From JAJYIW01 sp963781665 (GTDB taxonomy: Bacteria; Chloroflexota; Anaerolineae; Anaerolineales; Anaerolineaceae), in assembly GCA_963781665.1 (NCBI GenBank), contig CAWAGA010000002.1, positions 5,022,001 to 5,086,000 on the forward strand: a DNA stretch of 64,000 nucleotides, written 5' to 3'. Below, piece after piece: positions 48,954 to 59,366 of the stretch. The notes beneath the pieces were generated by a model that saw only the letters and a list, made by a program, of their open reading frames with translations, did no database searches and was not told where the DNA came from. How positions within the stretch are numbered: the stretch's first letter is position 1; every line of letters starts with the position of its first letter. The position numbers and the translations under genes are program-made.

Positions 48954-49119
48954 AAGACCCAAAAGGGGGTTGTCCATAGAATCCATGCCGTACAGGGGGG
49001 TAATTTATCGGATGAATCCTACCTGTGGGGGTAAAACTATACATAGAGTCCTTATTTTCCATGCCGTGTTATCGTGGTTGCACACGGTTGCACACGACAT
49101 GATGAAGGAAAGGCAATCC
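48954..49119. repeat. Direct repeat R2 (right copy)
   Basis: About 166 bp matching R1 from AAGACCCAAAAGGGGG to GGCAATCC with scattered substitutions and short indels; the tandem GGTTGCACACGGTTGCACAC and the last 60 bp are essentially identical. It lacks the tRNA part. Together with R1 it brackets 43.1-48.95 kb. Confidence 0.85.
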
Positions 49120-49326
49120 TTTCTTATCAGCACATGGTCATGTCAATTAACGATTGTGAAAAGCCGATAATCAACCTAACCAGATATTATTATAGGCAAA
49201 AGATTATTATGATTCCATCTTTATTACATCTACCCAATTTATGCCGCCATTAAATTATAAAAAATGAAAATGATATACAATAACTGTATATTCATGGGAA
49301 ATACTTGGTCTTTTCCGGGAGGGATT

Positions 49327-49704
49327 ATGAAGGATTTCATCACCCTTACCTGCCCATCCTGTGGCGGGAAATTACATTTCACGCATGATATTGACCATTT
49401 CACTTGCGAATACTGCGGATCAGAACACATTGTCAAGAATAGTGCGCGTATCTTGAAAGCTGAACCTAGTAAGTATCCAATAGCTACAGGAATCAAGGTG
49501 GGTGATGTTCTAATTTCTCATAAACAAGGATATCACCATATTGTTATTTCTATTGAAGGGAATACAGCAAATGTTCTCTGGTTAGCACGAGCAGAAGGTG
49601 AGCCAATACCTTTTTACCACTATGTGCGGAAAATTAATTTACAAAATGCACTCAGTTATTACGACCATTTGCCTGCAAGTGATTTTAATTCGATCGAACT
49701 ATAA
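49327..49704 (+). CDS. Small zinc-ribbon protein
   Basis: A 125-residue protein starting at 49327 with GGGAGG 7 bases upstream. The N-terminus has the zinc ribbon TCPSCGGKLHF...FTCEYCGSEH (two CxxC pairs). The rest is a compact beta-rich domain (GDVLISHKQGYHHIVISIEGN, NVLWLARAEGEPIPFYHYV). No family known to me. It lies between R2 and the BREX-like operon and is transcribed toward it. Confidence 0.6.
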   Translation: MKDFITLTCPSCGGKLHFTHDIDHFTCEYCGSEHIVKNSARILKAEPSKYPIATGIKVGDVLISHKQGYHHIVISIEGNTANVLWLARAEGEPIPFYHYVRKINLQNALSYYDHLPASDFNSIEL

Positions 49705-49884
49705 GATGCCTAAAAACGGTTGGCCAGGATAGTCAAAATGGCAGAAGAGTTGTGAAGAATTAAGATTTAACTTGGAAGCATCAAGGAGTTATGGCAGGGC
49801 GCCTTATTCAATATGAAACATGGAAAAGTCCATACCTTTGGTTGCATCCGTATTTACGCGTATGGTAATTCACCCAATTACTCC

Positions 49885-50625
49885 TCACTTTAGAACCACC
49901 ATCTCTTCATCCAAACCCTGGCGAAAATACTCGAGGCTCGATTCGTTTCTTGTCAGATAAGGTTCTTCAATCTTGAACGGAAACAGTTTCGGCGAACGGA
50001 TGATAGCACCCAATGGTGCCATTTGTTTGCTTTCACTGGTTAACACTGCTTTGATCATCCATTGCTTCATCTGTTGGTCGTTGATGGTCTTTACCCCTGA
50101 CAAATGGTAAACCCCGCTTTCTTCCTTCTCGTGCAAAATGCCCCACTCGCTAAATGAATACAAGACGTACCGGGTGGAGCGGGCTGCAAATTCACGCTGA
50201 CCGTAGAGCTCACGCATTCGATTCTTCAGCAAGATTGTCGCAACTGAGCCTTGTAGGTTGAGCATCCGGCCGGCAGTATCCGCAACAACGCCAAAAAAGG
50301 GATAGGCTGTCATGGCCATGCCCCAATGTAAGGCCAGGTGTTCGCTTGTCGAAAGCCTCTTCATCAAAACCAATGCCTCGTCTCGCAACGCCACCAGGTG
50401 CTTTGGGATGGTCACCCAGATGCTGAGCAAGATGGAAATCGTCTTCCCCCGGCTTCCTCGGATGGCATCACTACCGACAGAGAGCTGATCTTTTAAATAT
50501 TTCTCTAAAGATACTTTGACATGCGGTATTGTCTCTCCGGCGATCATTAACGAAGCCGTATAATCCAGCCATTCAAGCCTAACCTGGCGGTTATATCCGA
50601 TCTGTTGATCGCGCGCTGTTCTCAT
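49885..50625 (-). CDS. Terminal gene of the BREX-3-like operon (BrxA-like by position)
   Basis: A 246-residue helical protein. The start at 50625 (MRTARDQQIG) is set by an ATGA overlap with the pglZ stop; the frame extends further upstream but that would overlap pglZ. Segments include LHWGMAMTAYPFFGVVADTAGRM and LLKNRMRELYGQREFAARSTRYVLYSF, predicted alpha helices. In BREX type 3 the gene after pglZ is brxA, a NusB-like DNA-binding protein; the helical make-up is compatible, but I see no conserved motif that proves it. Confidence 0.6.
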   Translation of the reverse strand: MRTARDQQIGYNRQVRLEWLDYTASLMIAGETIPHVKVSLEKYLKDQLSVGSDAIRGSRGKTISILLSIWVTIPKHLVALRDEALVLMKRLSTSEHLALHWGMAMTAYPFFGVVADTAGRMLNLQGSVATILLKNRMRELYGQREFAARSTRYVLYSFSEWGILHEKEESGVYHLSGVKTINDQQMKQWMIKAVLTSESKQMAPLGAIIRSPKLFPFKIEEPYLTRNESSLEYFRQGLDEEMVVLK

Positions 50626-52646
50626 CGTTTTTCTACCTTGATAAAAGGCACAATCACTTCCTCCATTGTAATCCCACCATGGCAGACAGTATGTGTACCT
50701 GCCTGAACAAAAGCAAACCTGCTTGAGGCCAGCAAAGGGAAATAGCCCTCCGGTAGGCCAACCGGTTTCCATTCAATAGTCTTTGGGAATTTAGTTTTTA
50801 CGATATCACGTAACGTTTCGTTTGGGTAAACCCGGACCCTTTCGCCGCATAGATCCGCCGCCGCTCCTTCCCCTGGACGGCCGATACCGGTCGCCTCAAT
50901 ATTGCCGTGGTCGGATGAGATGTAGATCTGAAATCCTTGCTGCTCAAGGAACTGGATCAATCTCGCCAGATCGCCTTGCTCAGCCCATTGTTGAACCTGG
51001 TTGATCATGCCCGACGATCCCATCTCCATGCCGTGCATGATCTTGTCCACTTTATCGATCACGATCCCGATCACCCGCACTTTCGAATCCGATAATGCAT
51101 CCAACCAGCCGTTGAGCGCGCCGGTGATTTTGGCATAGCGGATCTGGTAATCAGCAAGCCCGGCATCCATCCAAAATTGTGACCAAAGGGTACTTTCAGC
51201 ATTGGTGTCCCAGATGCGATCCGGGAAGAACATGGGTGCCTTTCCGGCAAAAATCGACTGCCGCGAAACAGAGGTCAACGTCGGCACCCAGGCAAAAGAC
51301 CCACCGACGGTGAAGTGTTTATCTCGAATTTGCTTCTGAAGCATGTCGCGGATAGCCACCCATTGGTCAAATGCTAGGCCATCTACTACAATCAACGCGG
51401 CTTTCGACCCGGGAATCTGGAGCTCTTTACTCATAAAGCGCGGAATATGATGCACCATGACCGGGTCAGCGGCGATCAAATTATAAAGCGAGCCAAAGTG
51501 TAACTGCATCCAGGCAGAAAAACGATCATCGATCTTCTGGCGTACCTGCTCGTACCTGGAAAACAATGGGTTGTAATAATTCAATTGCTTTTTGGCGCGG
51601 TACCAGAGGAAATTCGCCTCAGCCCATTTCAAGGTCAGCTCAAACAAATCCGTAACGCGGGATGTCTCAACCTGAAGGTCTGTCCCTTCAATGACCTGCA
51701 ATATCTTTCGCAGCCGCGCCTGGCGTTCTGCTTCAGGATCATCGCGAATCCCCATGTGAACCCAATTGGGATATTGCTGTGACGATATTTCGGGTGAAGT
51801 TCTTTGATGGTTTATATCATTCAAGGATACCGGCTTTAGCAATCCTTCTGCAAAAAGGTTATCCATGTAGACCCGAACGTCATTGTGATCGAAAGGAAGA
51901 ATTGCCGGGCCTGGCAGGGTTGGGTGATAGGTATCGGCCAGCTCTTTCGTAAGCGTTGCTTGATCTATTTCCAATGACCGCAAATAGGTCGGCCAGCGCT
52001 CCTGTAAAAAAGCCAGGAAAGCTGCCCGGTCGGGAACAATCGCTTCCAGTGGCCAATCCGTGAAGTGACTGGACTTGCGTAACATCTCGATGAACCATTC
52101 ATCCAAAATAGCCGGGATATGCTGTTGGCGGTAATGCTTTCGCAGCAAGACGCGCAGCAGGTCTGCCGGCGACTTGATCACCTCAGGGGCAATTTCGAAC
52201 ACGTGGCGGAGGAGGAAGTCTTTGGTCGCATTTTCGCTCATATACTGCGGTGAATAAACCGCTTGGGCCTGGTAAAGGGCATCCAATAAGCCCCGATCGA
52301 TTGCATGGAGAATACCCTGGTTCATTTCAGGGAACAACCGGTCGAGGCTGAAGGATAATTTACGAGCACCCGATAGAATATCATAAGGCACATCAGTAAA
52401 TCCCTGGCTTCTCAAAAGAACAACCAGTTCAGCCGAGTCCCCGTTTTCCAAACTCGATCGATATTTCAATTCATAAAGGTAACGGAATGAAATGGGCTCC
52501 TCATACAAGACCAGGTCAAACCCGCGCGTCTGTATCTCCTGGGCAATGATTTCCTCTGAGATCAACACATCCGGATCAACTACCAGCGTGACTCTGGCAA
52601 TTTGAGGGGTAAATTCTTTCAGGATATTGCTGCGCCAGTTTTCCAT
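50622..52646 (-). CDS. pglZ: PglZ-domain BREX protein
   Basis: A 674-residue protein. The PglZ domain (PF08665, alkaline-phosphatase-like fold) occupies the C-terminal half: ALIVVDGLAFDQWVAI around residue 410 supplies the first metal-site Asp, and IYISSDHGNIEATG the DHG motif at about residues 583-595. The N-terminal half is helical with LRRHVFEIAPEV and a basic patch. PglZ is the common core gene of BREX systems, where it acts with the methyltransferase to protect or restrict DNA. It starts 19 bp after the helicase and overlaps the last gene by four bases. Confidence 0.85.
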   Translation of the reverse strand: MENWRSNILKEFTPQIARVTLVVDPDVLISEEIIAQEIQTRGFDLVLYEEPISFRYLYELKYRSSLENGDSAELVVLLRSQGFTDVPYDILSGARKLSFSLDRLFPEMNQGILHAIDRGLLDALYQAQAVYSPQYMSENATKDFLLRHVFEIAPEVIKSPADLLRVLLRKHYRQQHIPAILDEWFIEMLRKSSHFTDWPLEAIVPDRAAFLAFLQERWPTYLRSLEIDQATLTKELADTYHPTLPGPAILPFDHNDVRVYMDNLFAEGLLKPVSLNDINHQRTSPEISSQQYPNWVHMGIRDDPEAERQARLRKILQVIEGTDLQVETSRVTDLFELTLKWAEANFLWYRAKKQLNYYNPLFSRYEQVRQKIDDRFSAWMQLHFGSLYNLIAADPVMVHHIPRFMSKELQIPGSKAALIVVDGLAFDQWVAIRDMLQKQIRDKHFTVGGSFAWVPTLTSVSRQSIFAGKAPMFFPDRIWDTNAESTLWSQFWMDAGLADYQIRYAKITGALNGWLDALSDSKVRVIGIVIDKVDKIMHGMEMGSSGMINQVQQWAEQGDLARLIQFLEQQGFQIYISSDHGNIEATGIGRPGEGAAADLCGERVRVYPNETLRDIVKTKFPKTIEWKPVGLPEGYFPLLASSRFAFVQAGTHTVCHGGITMEEVIVPFIKVEKR

Positions 52647-52665
52647 TCTGTCCTCATTTTATGTC

Positions 52666-55532
52666 TCAACGATCCGGTGAGGGGCTGATTGGTAGCACTT
52701 GTAAGATTAATATCGCCGTCAGCTCCGGTTGAATGGCCTCCCGGTTCCGCATTTCTTCAGTCCATGCAGTTTCTTCCTTGGCCAGTTGAGCCAGCCGGTA
52801 AGCTCGAACCGATGGCAAGCCAAGACGCTCGATCATCCTGCGCCGCGCCTGGAAAGCATATTCACCCTTTTGGCGATCGAATTCTAGCTGCTGCTGGTGG
52901 AACTGTACCAATTCTGCGAACAACCCTTTGCCCAGGTTTTCCGCCGCGGCACAGCCCTGCTCGTAAGCAGAAAGCGACAGTGATTGGTCCAGGTAATCGT
53001 TAACCTTAACCTCCTGGTCGAGCAGCTTATCCCACAACGAACGGCCGGTCGGTAAGAAAGGCCGGCCTTGATCGCTGATAAATACCGGCAGCATGCGCTG
53101 GGCCAACCACCCGGCCGATTGGACCGAGATCCGCCAGAGCGACCAGGTGCCACGCAACGTATCTGGGATATCCCCCATCACCACCACTGGCACAGGTCCG
53201 CCTGGAGCAAAAACAGGAAATTGTTGGAGGATACCGCATAAAAGAACAGAATCCAGGCTCAGGCGTTCAGCTTCTGGAGTAGCCCATTTATCCTGAGGGG
53301 TAAACACAAATGGCTTCTTCCCAATCGAGCGAATCCAGCCTGCCAGCTCAGGTACTTGAGCAATATTTTTGTTATTTTTCTTTTTAACACTGACCGGCAG
53401 CGACCAACCCTTTCCGTCCTTGATTGGAAAATACCCTTGACAGCGCAAGTATTGGATGGTCATCTTCTCCAGCCAATAAGGCATGGGGTTTTCGAGCGTT
53501 TGTTGTGCAAGTGTCGGATCCAATATTCCCTGCGATCCTAATACACGCGCGCTTTGCAGGCCAGTACGGGCCTGGTCTTCCACCAGGCGGGCGACAGTTT
53601 CCACCGTTTCTACTAGTTTGTCCGGTTTGATGATTGCCTGAATATACAGCTTGTCGAACAGCGTTTCAGCCTGACTTGAATCAAGTACATCGCCAGTTTT
53701 ATCAACACCGAATTCTTTTAGGATTACCTGTAGCTTCTCTTCAAGAACTTCCTGGACCCGATTCTCTACCGTATCTTGCAGCAAGAAATTCAAGGCGCGG
53801 ACAGGATGAGCTTGCCCAATTCGGTCTACCCGGCCGATGCGCTGTTCAACGCGCATTGGGTTCCAAGGAACATCGTAGTTCACAACAACGTGACAGAATT
53901 GCAGGTTTATACCTTCACCACCGGCTTCAGTAGAGATCAAGATTTGCGCTGGGCCAGAAAATTGAGCCTGAACCTGCTGGCGCGCATCCATGCCCATCGA
54001 GCCATTCAGGTTAACCACTGAAAAACCTCGCTGGGTTAAAACTCAGCTAGCATCTCCTGCGTGGGTACAAATTCGGTAAATATAAGCACTTTTATGTCAG
54101 GAGAGCTTTCTTCTTGCTGAAATTTATATATCCATTCCAGCAGAGCCTCGGCTTTGGCATCCGGCCCTTGTTGTTCACAACGCCGGGCGGTTTCCAGAAG
54201 CAGTTCCACTTCTTTTTGTTCGTTTTTCAGACCAGACAGGCGCGCATGTACTAGCGCTTCTACTTCCTCTTCACTGTCTAGATCTCCCCAATCAGCATCA
54301 TCGAGCATAGGGAACAATGTGAGCTGCTCTTCTGGGGAATGCAGCGCATCCAGGCGGCGTTCCAATGTAGTAAGGATGGCGCGGGTAGAGGAAGTCAGCA
54401 GACGCTGCATCAGCGTCATCAGAAAGCCAATATAATTGCGCTTTTCCAGCACAGCCTGGTTATAACCCTGACGCACATACTCGCTGACAGCAGCATACAG
54501 GACACGTTGAGTTTGATGACGAGGCTGCCAGGCGATTGGAATTCTGCGAGTGTAACGCGGTTTGAATAATGGCTGTCCATGCTGATCAATCACCTGCCGT
54601 TTTTCAGTGCGAATGACATAGGGTTGAACGCGCTCCCTTGTCACACTCGCCTCGTCAGGGAACTGCTGGTCATCCAACAGGTTAACCAGGCGGAAGAACG
54701 CATCTGTTTTACCCTGGTGTGGCGTAGCGGAAAGAAAGAGCACATACGGTGCTGCTCCGGTGAGACCCTCTCCTAAACGGTAGCGCGCTACCTGCTCGGT
54801 GCTGCCTCCCAAGCGGTGGGCTTCATCCACAATTACCAGATCCCAACCAGCAGTGACCAGGTCCTCAAAGCGCTCGCGGTTATAGGCTTGCACCTGCGCC
54901 TGATTCCAACCACGCCGACGTTCAAGCGGTTTGACCGAATCCATTGGCACGATCACCTGGTCGTATGATTTCCACAGGTTCTCATTGCTATCGATCCGTT
55001 GGAAAGCGCCAAATTCCCCAGGGATGATCAGGTGGAAGTCTTCACCAAAGCGGTTTTTCATTTCAGCAACCCATTGGATGGCGATCCCTTTGGGGACCAC
55101 CACCAAAGTGCGTTTAATACGCCCACGCAGCTTCAACTCTCGCAATATCAGCCCGGCTTCAATTGTCTTGCCCAGGCCAACCTCATCGGCTAGAAGGTAG
55201 CGCACCTGTCCCCCAGCGACCGCTCGGCTGAGAGCACGGATTTGGTGAGGCAATGGGATGATATCCGCTTCCAGCGGAGCCAGGAGCACATTTTGAGACA
55301 GGGCCTCAGTCACGCGCGCTGCTGCACTGATCCAGCCGATTTCATCCGCTTTTTTGCCCAGAGCGGCATCCAAAGGCTGCAGGTCTTCAACCAATACCTG
55401 AACCACCGTGTTGATGGTAGGCAGCCACAGACGTACCAGGTGGTTTTCCCAAAGCGTGTGGTTTTCTACCACCAAGCCAGATTGGCGATAGGTATGGCTC
55501 CAAACCCAGGCTCCGGTTGACATTTCTATCAT
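52666..55532 (-). CDS. SNF2-type helicase (BrxHII/DrmD-like), frameshifted
   Basis: A DNA translocase of about 955 residues. First part from 55532: Walker A DEVGLGKTIEAG, motif II VDEAHRLGG, motif III LSATPHQGK, ending LIFTEFVPTQEMLAEF. The frame breaks at 54038-54041 (AAAA on plus): one more T in the gene restores TQRGFSVVNLNGSMG and the second RecA domain with ISTEAGGEGINLQF and RVEQRIGRVDRIGQ. A long C-terminal domain of about 400 residues follows. Superfamily-2 helicases of this type are BrxHII in BREX type 3 and DrmD in DISARM. Starts 7 bp after the second methyltransferase. Confidence 0.85.
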
Positions 55533-55539
55533 AATCTTC

Positions 55540-58288
55540 CTATTTGCCGCTACGGGTTAATGCCTGGTCATACCACATCAATAACTTAGAGTCTTCTTGA
55601 AGGATATTCTCTGGGATCTTATCTGCAACTCGAATAATAATATCGTAGTCTTTGCTTTCCCAAGCATGTTTGAATCCAGCCCGAAGTGCTTCAAGCCGAA
55701 AGATTTTTAGAGACCGCCCTGACAGTGTACGATAATCATTAAATTCTTTCAATAAAGCTCGTTCCCGTAGTTTTTCAAGATCCTGTGCCCGGTTCGGATC
55801 AGGTACATACCAACGATCTTTTGCTAAAGAGGACAAAAATGGCAATGGCTTCTCTCGAATATGCCCTTTTAGCAGATCTCGTGTAACTTCATTTCGTTCC
55901 ATCCACGTCCAGATTTGTTGGGGAATCGCACCTTCTCCATCATAGCGTAAATAATTTTGTTCCAATATTTCAAAGAGCTCTAACTGCTTTTCACTTTTCA
56001 ACCATCCATTCTTTTCTGCAAAGAATTTCGGATGTAGTTCTTGGTAGGTCTGAGGATGTTGAATAAGTTGATTTCTTAACCATTGGATTGCGGAGGATTC
56101 GTCAATGATAAATAGTTCTAGTTGTTTTACACTTTTTGCATTTACACTCGTTTGATCATATTCACCAACCTGATCAGTTAAGAAATACATCTCTTCTCTT
56201 TTAGAAAACTTTTGTTCTAATCCAGCATAAAATTCGGCTGCCGATAATGGTACGGAGACTCCATTTTGAATGTGAAAACCCACCATACGATCAAACAGTA
56301 AGTAATTCATCCTTTCAGGAATCAATTCAAGTTGTCCCTCTTTGGAAAGCACGCAAATAGGTAATTGTCTTAAATGCATTCTTACAAAATCCCAAGCCCC
56401 TTCTTCTGTACCTTTTACTATTTCAAATTTTTGAATTGCCACATCATCCGGCTTGTAAGCCGAAATGATTAAATCCTGTTTGACAGCCGATCCATAACTA
56501 AGCTGTTTAGTCGTACCTTTTTGCTTATCTAATGTTCTAATATCTGCAACAATAAAACCAGCAGTTGTCAAAGCTTCCTGGATTGCATTCCATATTGAAT
56601 TTTGGGAATTATGAAATTCTATTGTGATCCAACGGCCCGGTTTAAGAATCCGAAAAAATTCACTGAAGCTACGATACATCAAATCCTTGTACTCAAATAA
56701 TCCCTTCTTTTGGATTTCGTTTACTACAGCTTCTGATGTGTTTTTGGTTCTTACTTCTAGCCATGCCTCAATCAAAATATTCAACTCGGAGTAATTAAGA
56801 TTTCCCACCGAAGGGAGGATCGGTGAAGATATAATCCACAATGTTATTCGGGATATTTCTTAAATCAGTTGCACTTTGAGTAGATATGAAAACATTTTCC
56901 CCTATTGGTGCATTAAGACACCTTCGCAAATCATCTATTCTATCGAGAGCATAGTTCGTGGCAGGTATCTCAGCAGTTAATTGGGAGACATATAAAGTTC
57001 CAGAAAGGGGACCGACATGTCTATCGTGTATAGGCATGTAGCGGTTTAGTCGGCAAACTCGTTGAATAGTACCGGTTAAAACATATAACGCCCCCAACCT
57101 TTCTATAGGATTCTTAATTGCCCTAAACCTATTCCATAAAACTGATAACAATAACAGGTTCCGGCGCGTATAGAAATGATGGCAGTGGGTAAAACCGTGT
57201 GAAAGGCGAGGTTGTGCCGTGTTAAACCCATCTGGCATTTCAACAACAGGTGTTGATGAAGGTAGAGGAAGAGCCTCTATACGCACAATTTTCTCAAGAT
57301 CTGATTCGTCAGGATATTTCTCGAAGCGTTTCTTTCCCACACTATAATTTATCATTACTGGTACTTGTTTTGCCTGCGTTATTGTTGTCCCAAGCTCGTG
57401 ATCAAAAAATGTCCGTGTAACCCGCAATAAGTTCCTTTGGGTAAGGAGCACGTTGCATTTGGGGCAATATAACTCGTTAGGGGAAGGTTTCCCAGGCCCT
57501 TTGAACACCAGATCCCAGTATATAATTTCTTCAGCACATTCAGGACATCTAAAAACATCTGACCATACAACATATTCTATTTTTCCTACACTTGTACTTT
57601 TTAATGAGTTATTCCTTCGAAGTGAGTTATTTTCTGTCCCACGAGGCCATCCCACATGCTTTGTTTCTAGCAAATCCCTATTTTCTATGGCGACCTCATT
57701 AATTATCTTTTGAATTCTGTCAAGATAAGGTAATACCAATCCAAGCGAAGTAGTTATTTCAGCAATAAAGGTAGCTGCTGGACTTAAATCGATAAGTAAA
57801 GACCTTCTCTCTCCATATTTCAAGCCATTTCGATTGTTACGATTTTCCTCTGACGAACAAATTTGAGTTGCGACTCCCGTCATACCTGTTCCACAGAAAC
57901 CATCAAAAACTAAATCTCCAGGTTTAGTGTAATGAAGAATATACGGAACGATTGCTTGTGGAGGAACTTTTGTGGAATAGTAATGAGCAAAGTAGAGCGG
58001 ATCATTCTTGCCCTCAGAAACATCTTCTGTAAAGGGAGCAAAAACCCTCTCACTGTTTCCTTGTATATTTTGACTTCCAATAAGATTTGGGATAAAGGGA
58101 TTTGGGCAGGAAGTATAATTTTCGGGAAGAGATAAGCTTAAGATGTTTTCTTCTGACCCATTTGGGTATCCGTCAATTTGTTTAAGACTTTCTAAGGCAT
58201 CCTTTAGAAGCGCATACTGCGGTTCCTGTGCTCTGTTAAGGCGATCTTCCGGTTTTGGGTTGTAGGGAAAGAGGAAATCTTGTGTCAT
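55540..58288 (-). CDS. DNA methyltransferase with zinc ribbon (PglXI-like), second copy, frameshifted
   Basis: A second N6-adenine (or N4-cytosine) methyltransferase paralogous to 59367-62228. From 58288: SAM motif I FDGFCGTGMTGVA, LIDLSPAATFIA, zinc ribbon CPECAEEI...CPKCNVLL, and the catalytic FTDPPFGG. Here one extra base at 56801-56806 (TTTCCC on plus) makes a stop; the homologous continuation is NLNYSELNILIEAW, ending in DSKLLMWYDQALTR at 55540, the same ending as its paralogue. About 910 residues in total. It lies 4 bp after the PLD gene and 7 bp before the helicase gene. Confidence 0.85.
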
Positions 58289-58292
58289 TTTC

Positions 58293-59339
58293 TCACGCTT
58301 TTATTTGATAATTTTCCAAAATGAATTTTGCTACCAAAGGTAACATTCTTTTCAATGTGCTACTCCCACCACCACCACCTAATACGGTTCCACCTAAGGA
58401 TGGAGGCAATATTCCTCTAAGGACAGAATAGTTGTAGTATTCGCTTTGATCCATTGCGTGTGAATCAAGATACTCAATCCATGAATCAGATAGACCAAAT
58501 TCAGAGAAGTTGAATAATTCATTAATATCTAAATGCATCAATTTTTCGGCTAACTGTTCACATAAATGAGGGAATTTAAAGCAAAACCGAAATGCAGCAT
58601 AGAAACACTGACTAAAATGGCCGGTCAAATTCTGGCCATCTGCATTTGTAGATCTGCGGTGAAGGATAAGTGCGCCGCTTAGTTCATAATGGTTTTCTAA
58701 CCATGCCTGGTATCTGTTTTTATCTTCCGGAACTGGCTCATAAGAATTTGGCGAGGAATCTCTCCCATATTCAAGCAGTTGATCTAATTGGGCTTGAAGT
58801 GGAGCATAGATTTCTGGCTGTCCGGTATCGGCTTTGCGAATTTCTTCGATGGCTGCAATATTTCTAATAATCCATTCATTGAAATTTGAAAAGGAAAGGT
58901 ATTGAATAAGGGGTTTAATTTCTTCGTCTATCCGAGAAATCGCATATGACGCTTCTCTATCTACAAATTTGACCATTAACTCGAGATTATTTTCAAACCC
59001 ACCCGTTGAAAGATTAGCAGATCCTATTAAAGCAATTTTAGTGTCCGCCGCGTATGCTTTTGCATGCAACCTTTGATAAATACCAAAGTTAACCTGCATT
59101 CCCCGCTCAGATAAAATGTTAATCAAAGATGATATTTCTACAGGATCGGATACACCTTTAACCCATTCAGAAGGGCTTAAGCGAGTCCAAATATCAACAG
59201 AAGGACAATTTCTGATATTTTCAGAAACACATCCAATTCCTTCTTCAGTAATAAATGGAGAGCAAATTACTAATCTATGCTCCGCTTGTTGAATAACGCT
59301 TTTCAGCTCATTCCAATTTGACCGAATTACTGTCGCCAC
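58293..59339 (-). CDS. Phospholipase-D-like nuclease (DrmC-like)
   Basis: A 348-residue protein with one HKD motif: YQRLHAKAYAADTKIALIGSANLS (about residues 90-113), H-x-K then GSxN, and an N-terminal IQQAEHRLVICSPFIT strand typical of PLD nucleases. The single HKD implies a dimer. A C-terminal helical domain of about 180 residues has FYAAFRFCFKFP. PLD nucleases are DrmC in DISARM systems and are not a core BREX gene. It sits between the two methyltransferase paralogues, 27 bp after the first and 4 bp before the second. Confidence 0.8.
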   Translation of the reverse strand: MATVIRSNWNELKSVIQQAEHRLVICSPFITEEGIGCVSENIRNCPSVDIWTRLSPSEWVKGVSDPVEISSLINILSERGMQVNFGIYQRLHAKAYAADTKIALIGSANLSTGGFENNLELMVKFVDREASYAISRIDEEIKPLIQYLSFSNFNEWIIRNIAAIEEIRKADTGQPEIYAPLQAQLDQLLEYGRDSSPNSYEPVPEDKNRYQAWLENHYELSGALILHRRSTNADGQNLTGHFSQCFYAAFRFCFKFPHLCEQLAEKLMHLDINELFNFSEFGLSDSWIEYLDSHAMDQSEYYNYSVLRGILPPSLGGTVLGGGGGSSTLKRMLPLVAKFILENYQIKA

Positions 59340-59366
59340 TATTTTCTCCCTTTCTTAAACTAATGC

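Noticed and set aside
54036..55532. Two separate helicase genes instead of one
   Set aside because: The first frame ends inside a helicase domain boundary and one added base joins it to the second half with the expected TQRGFSVVNLNG sequence.
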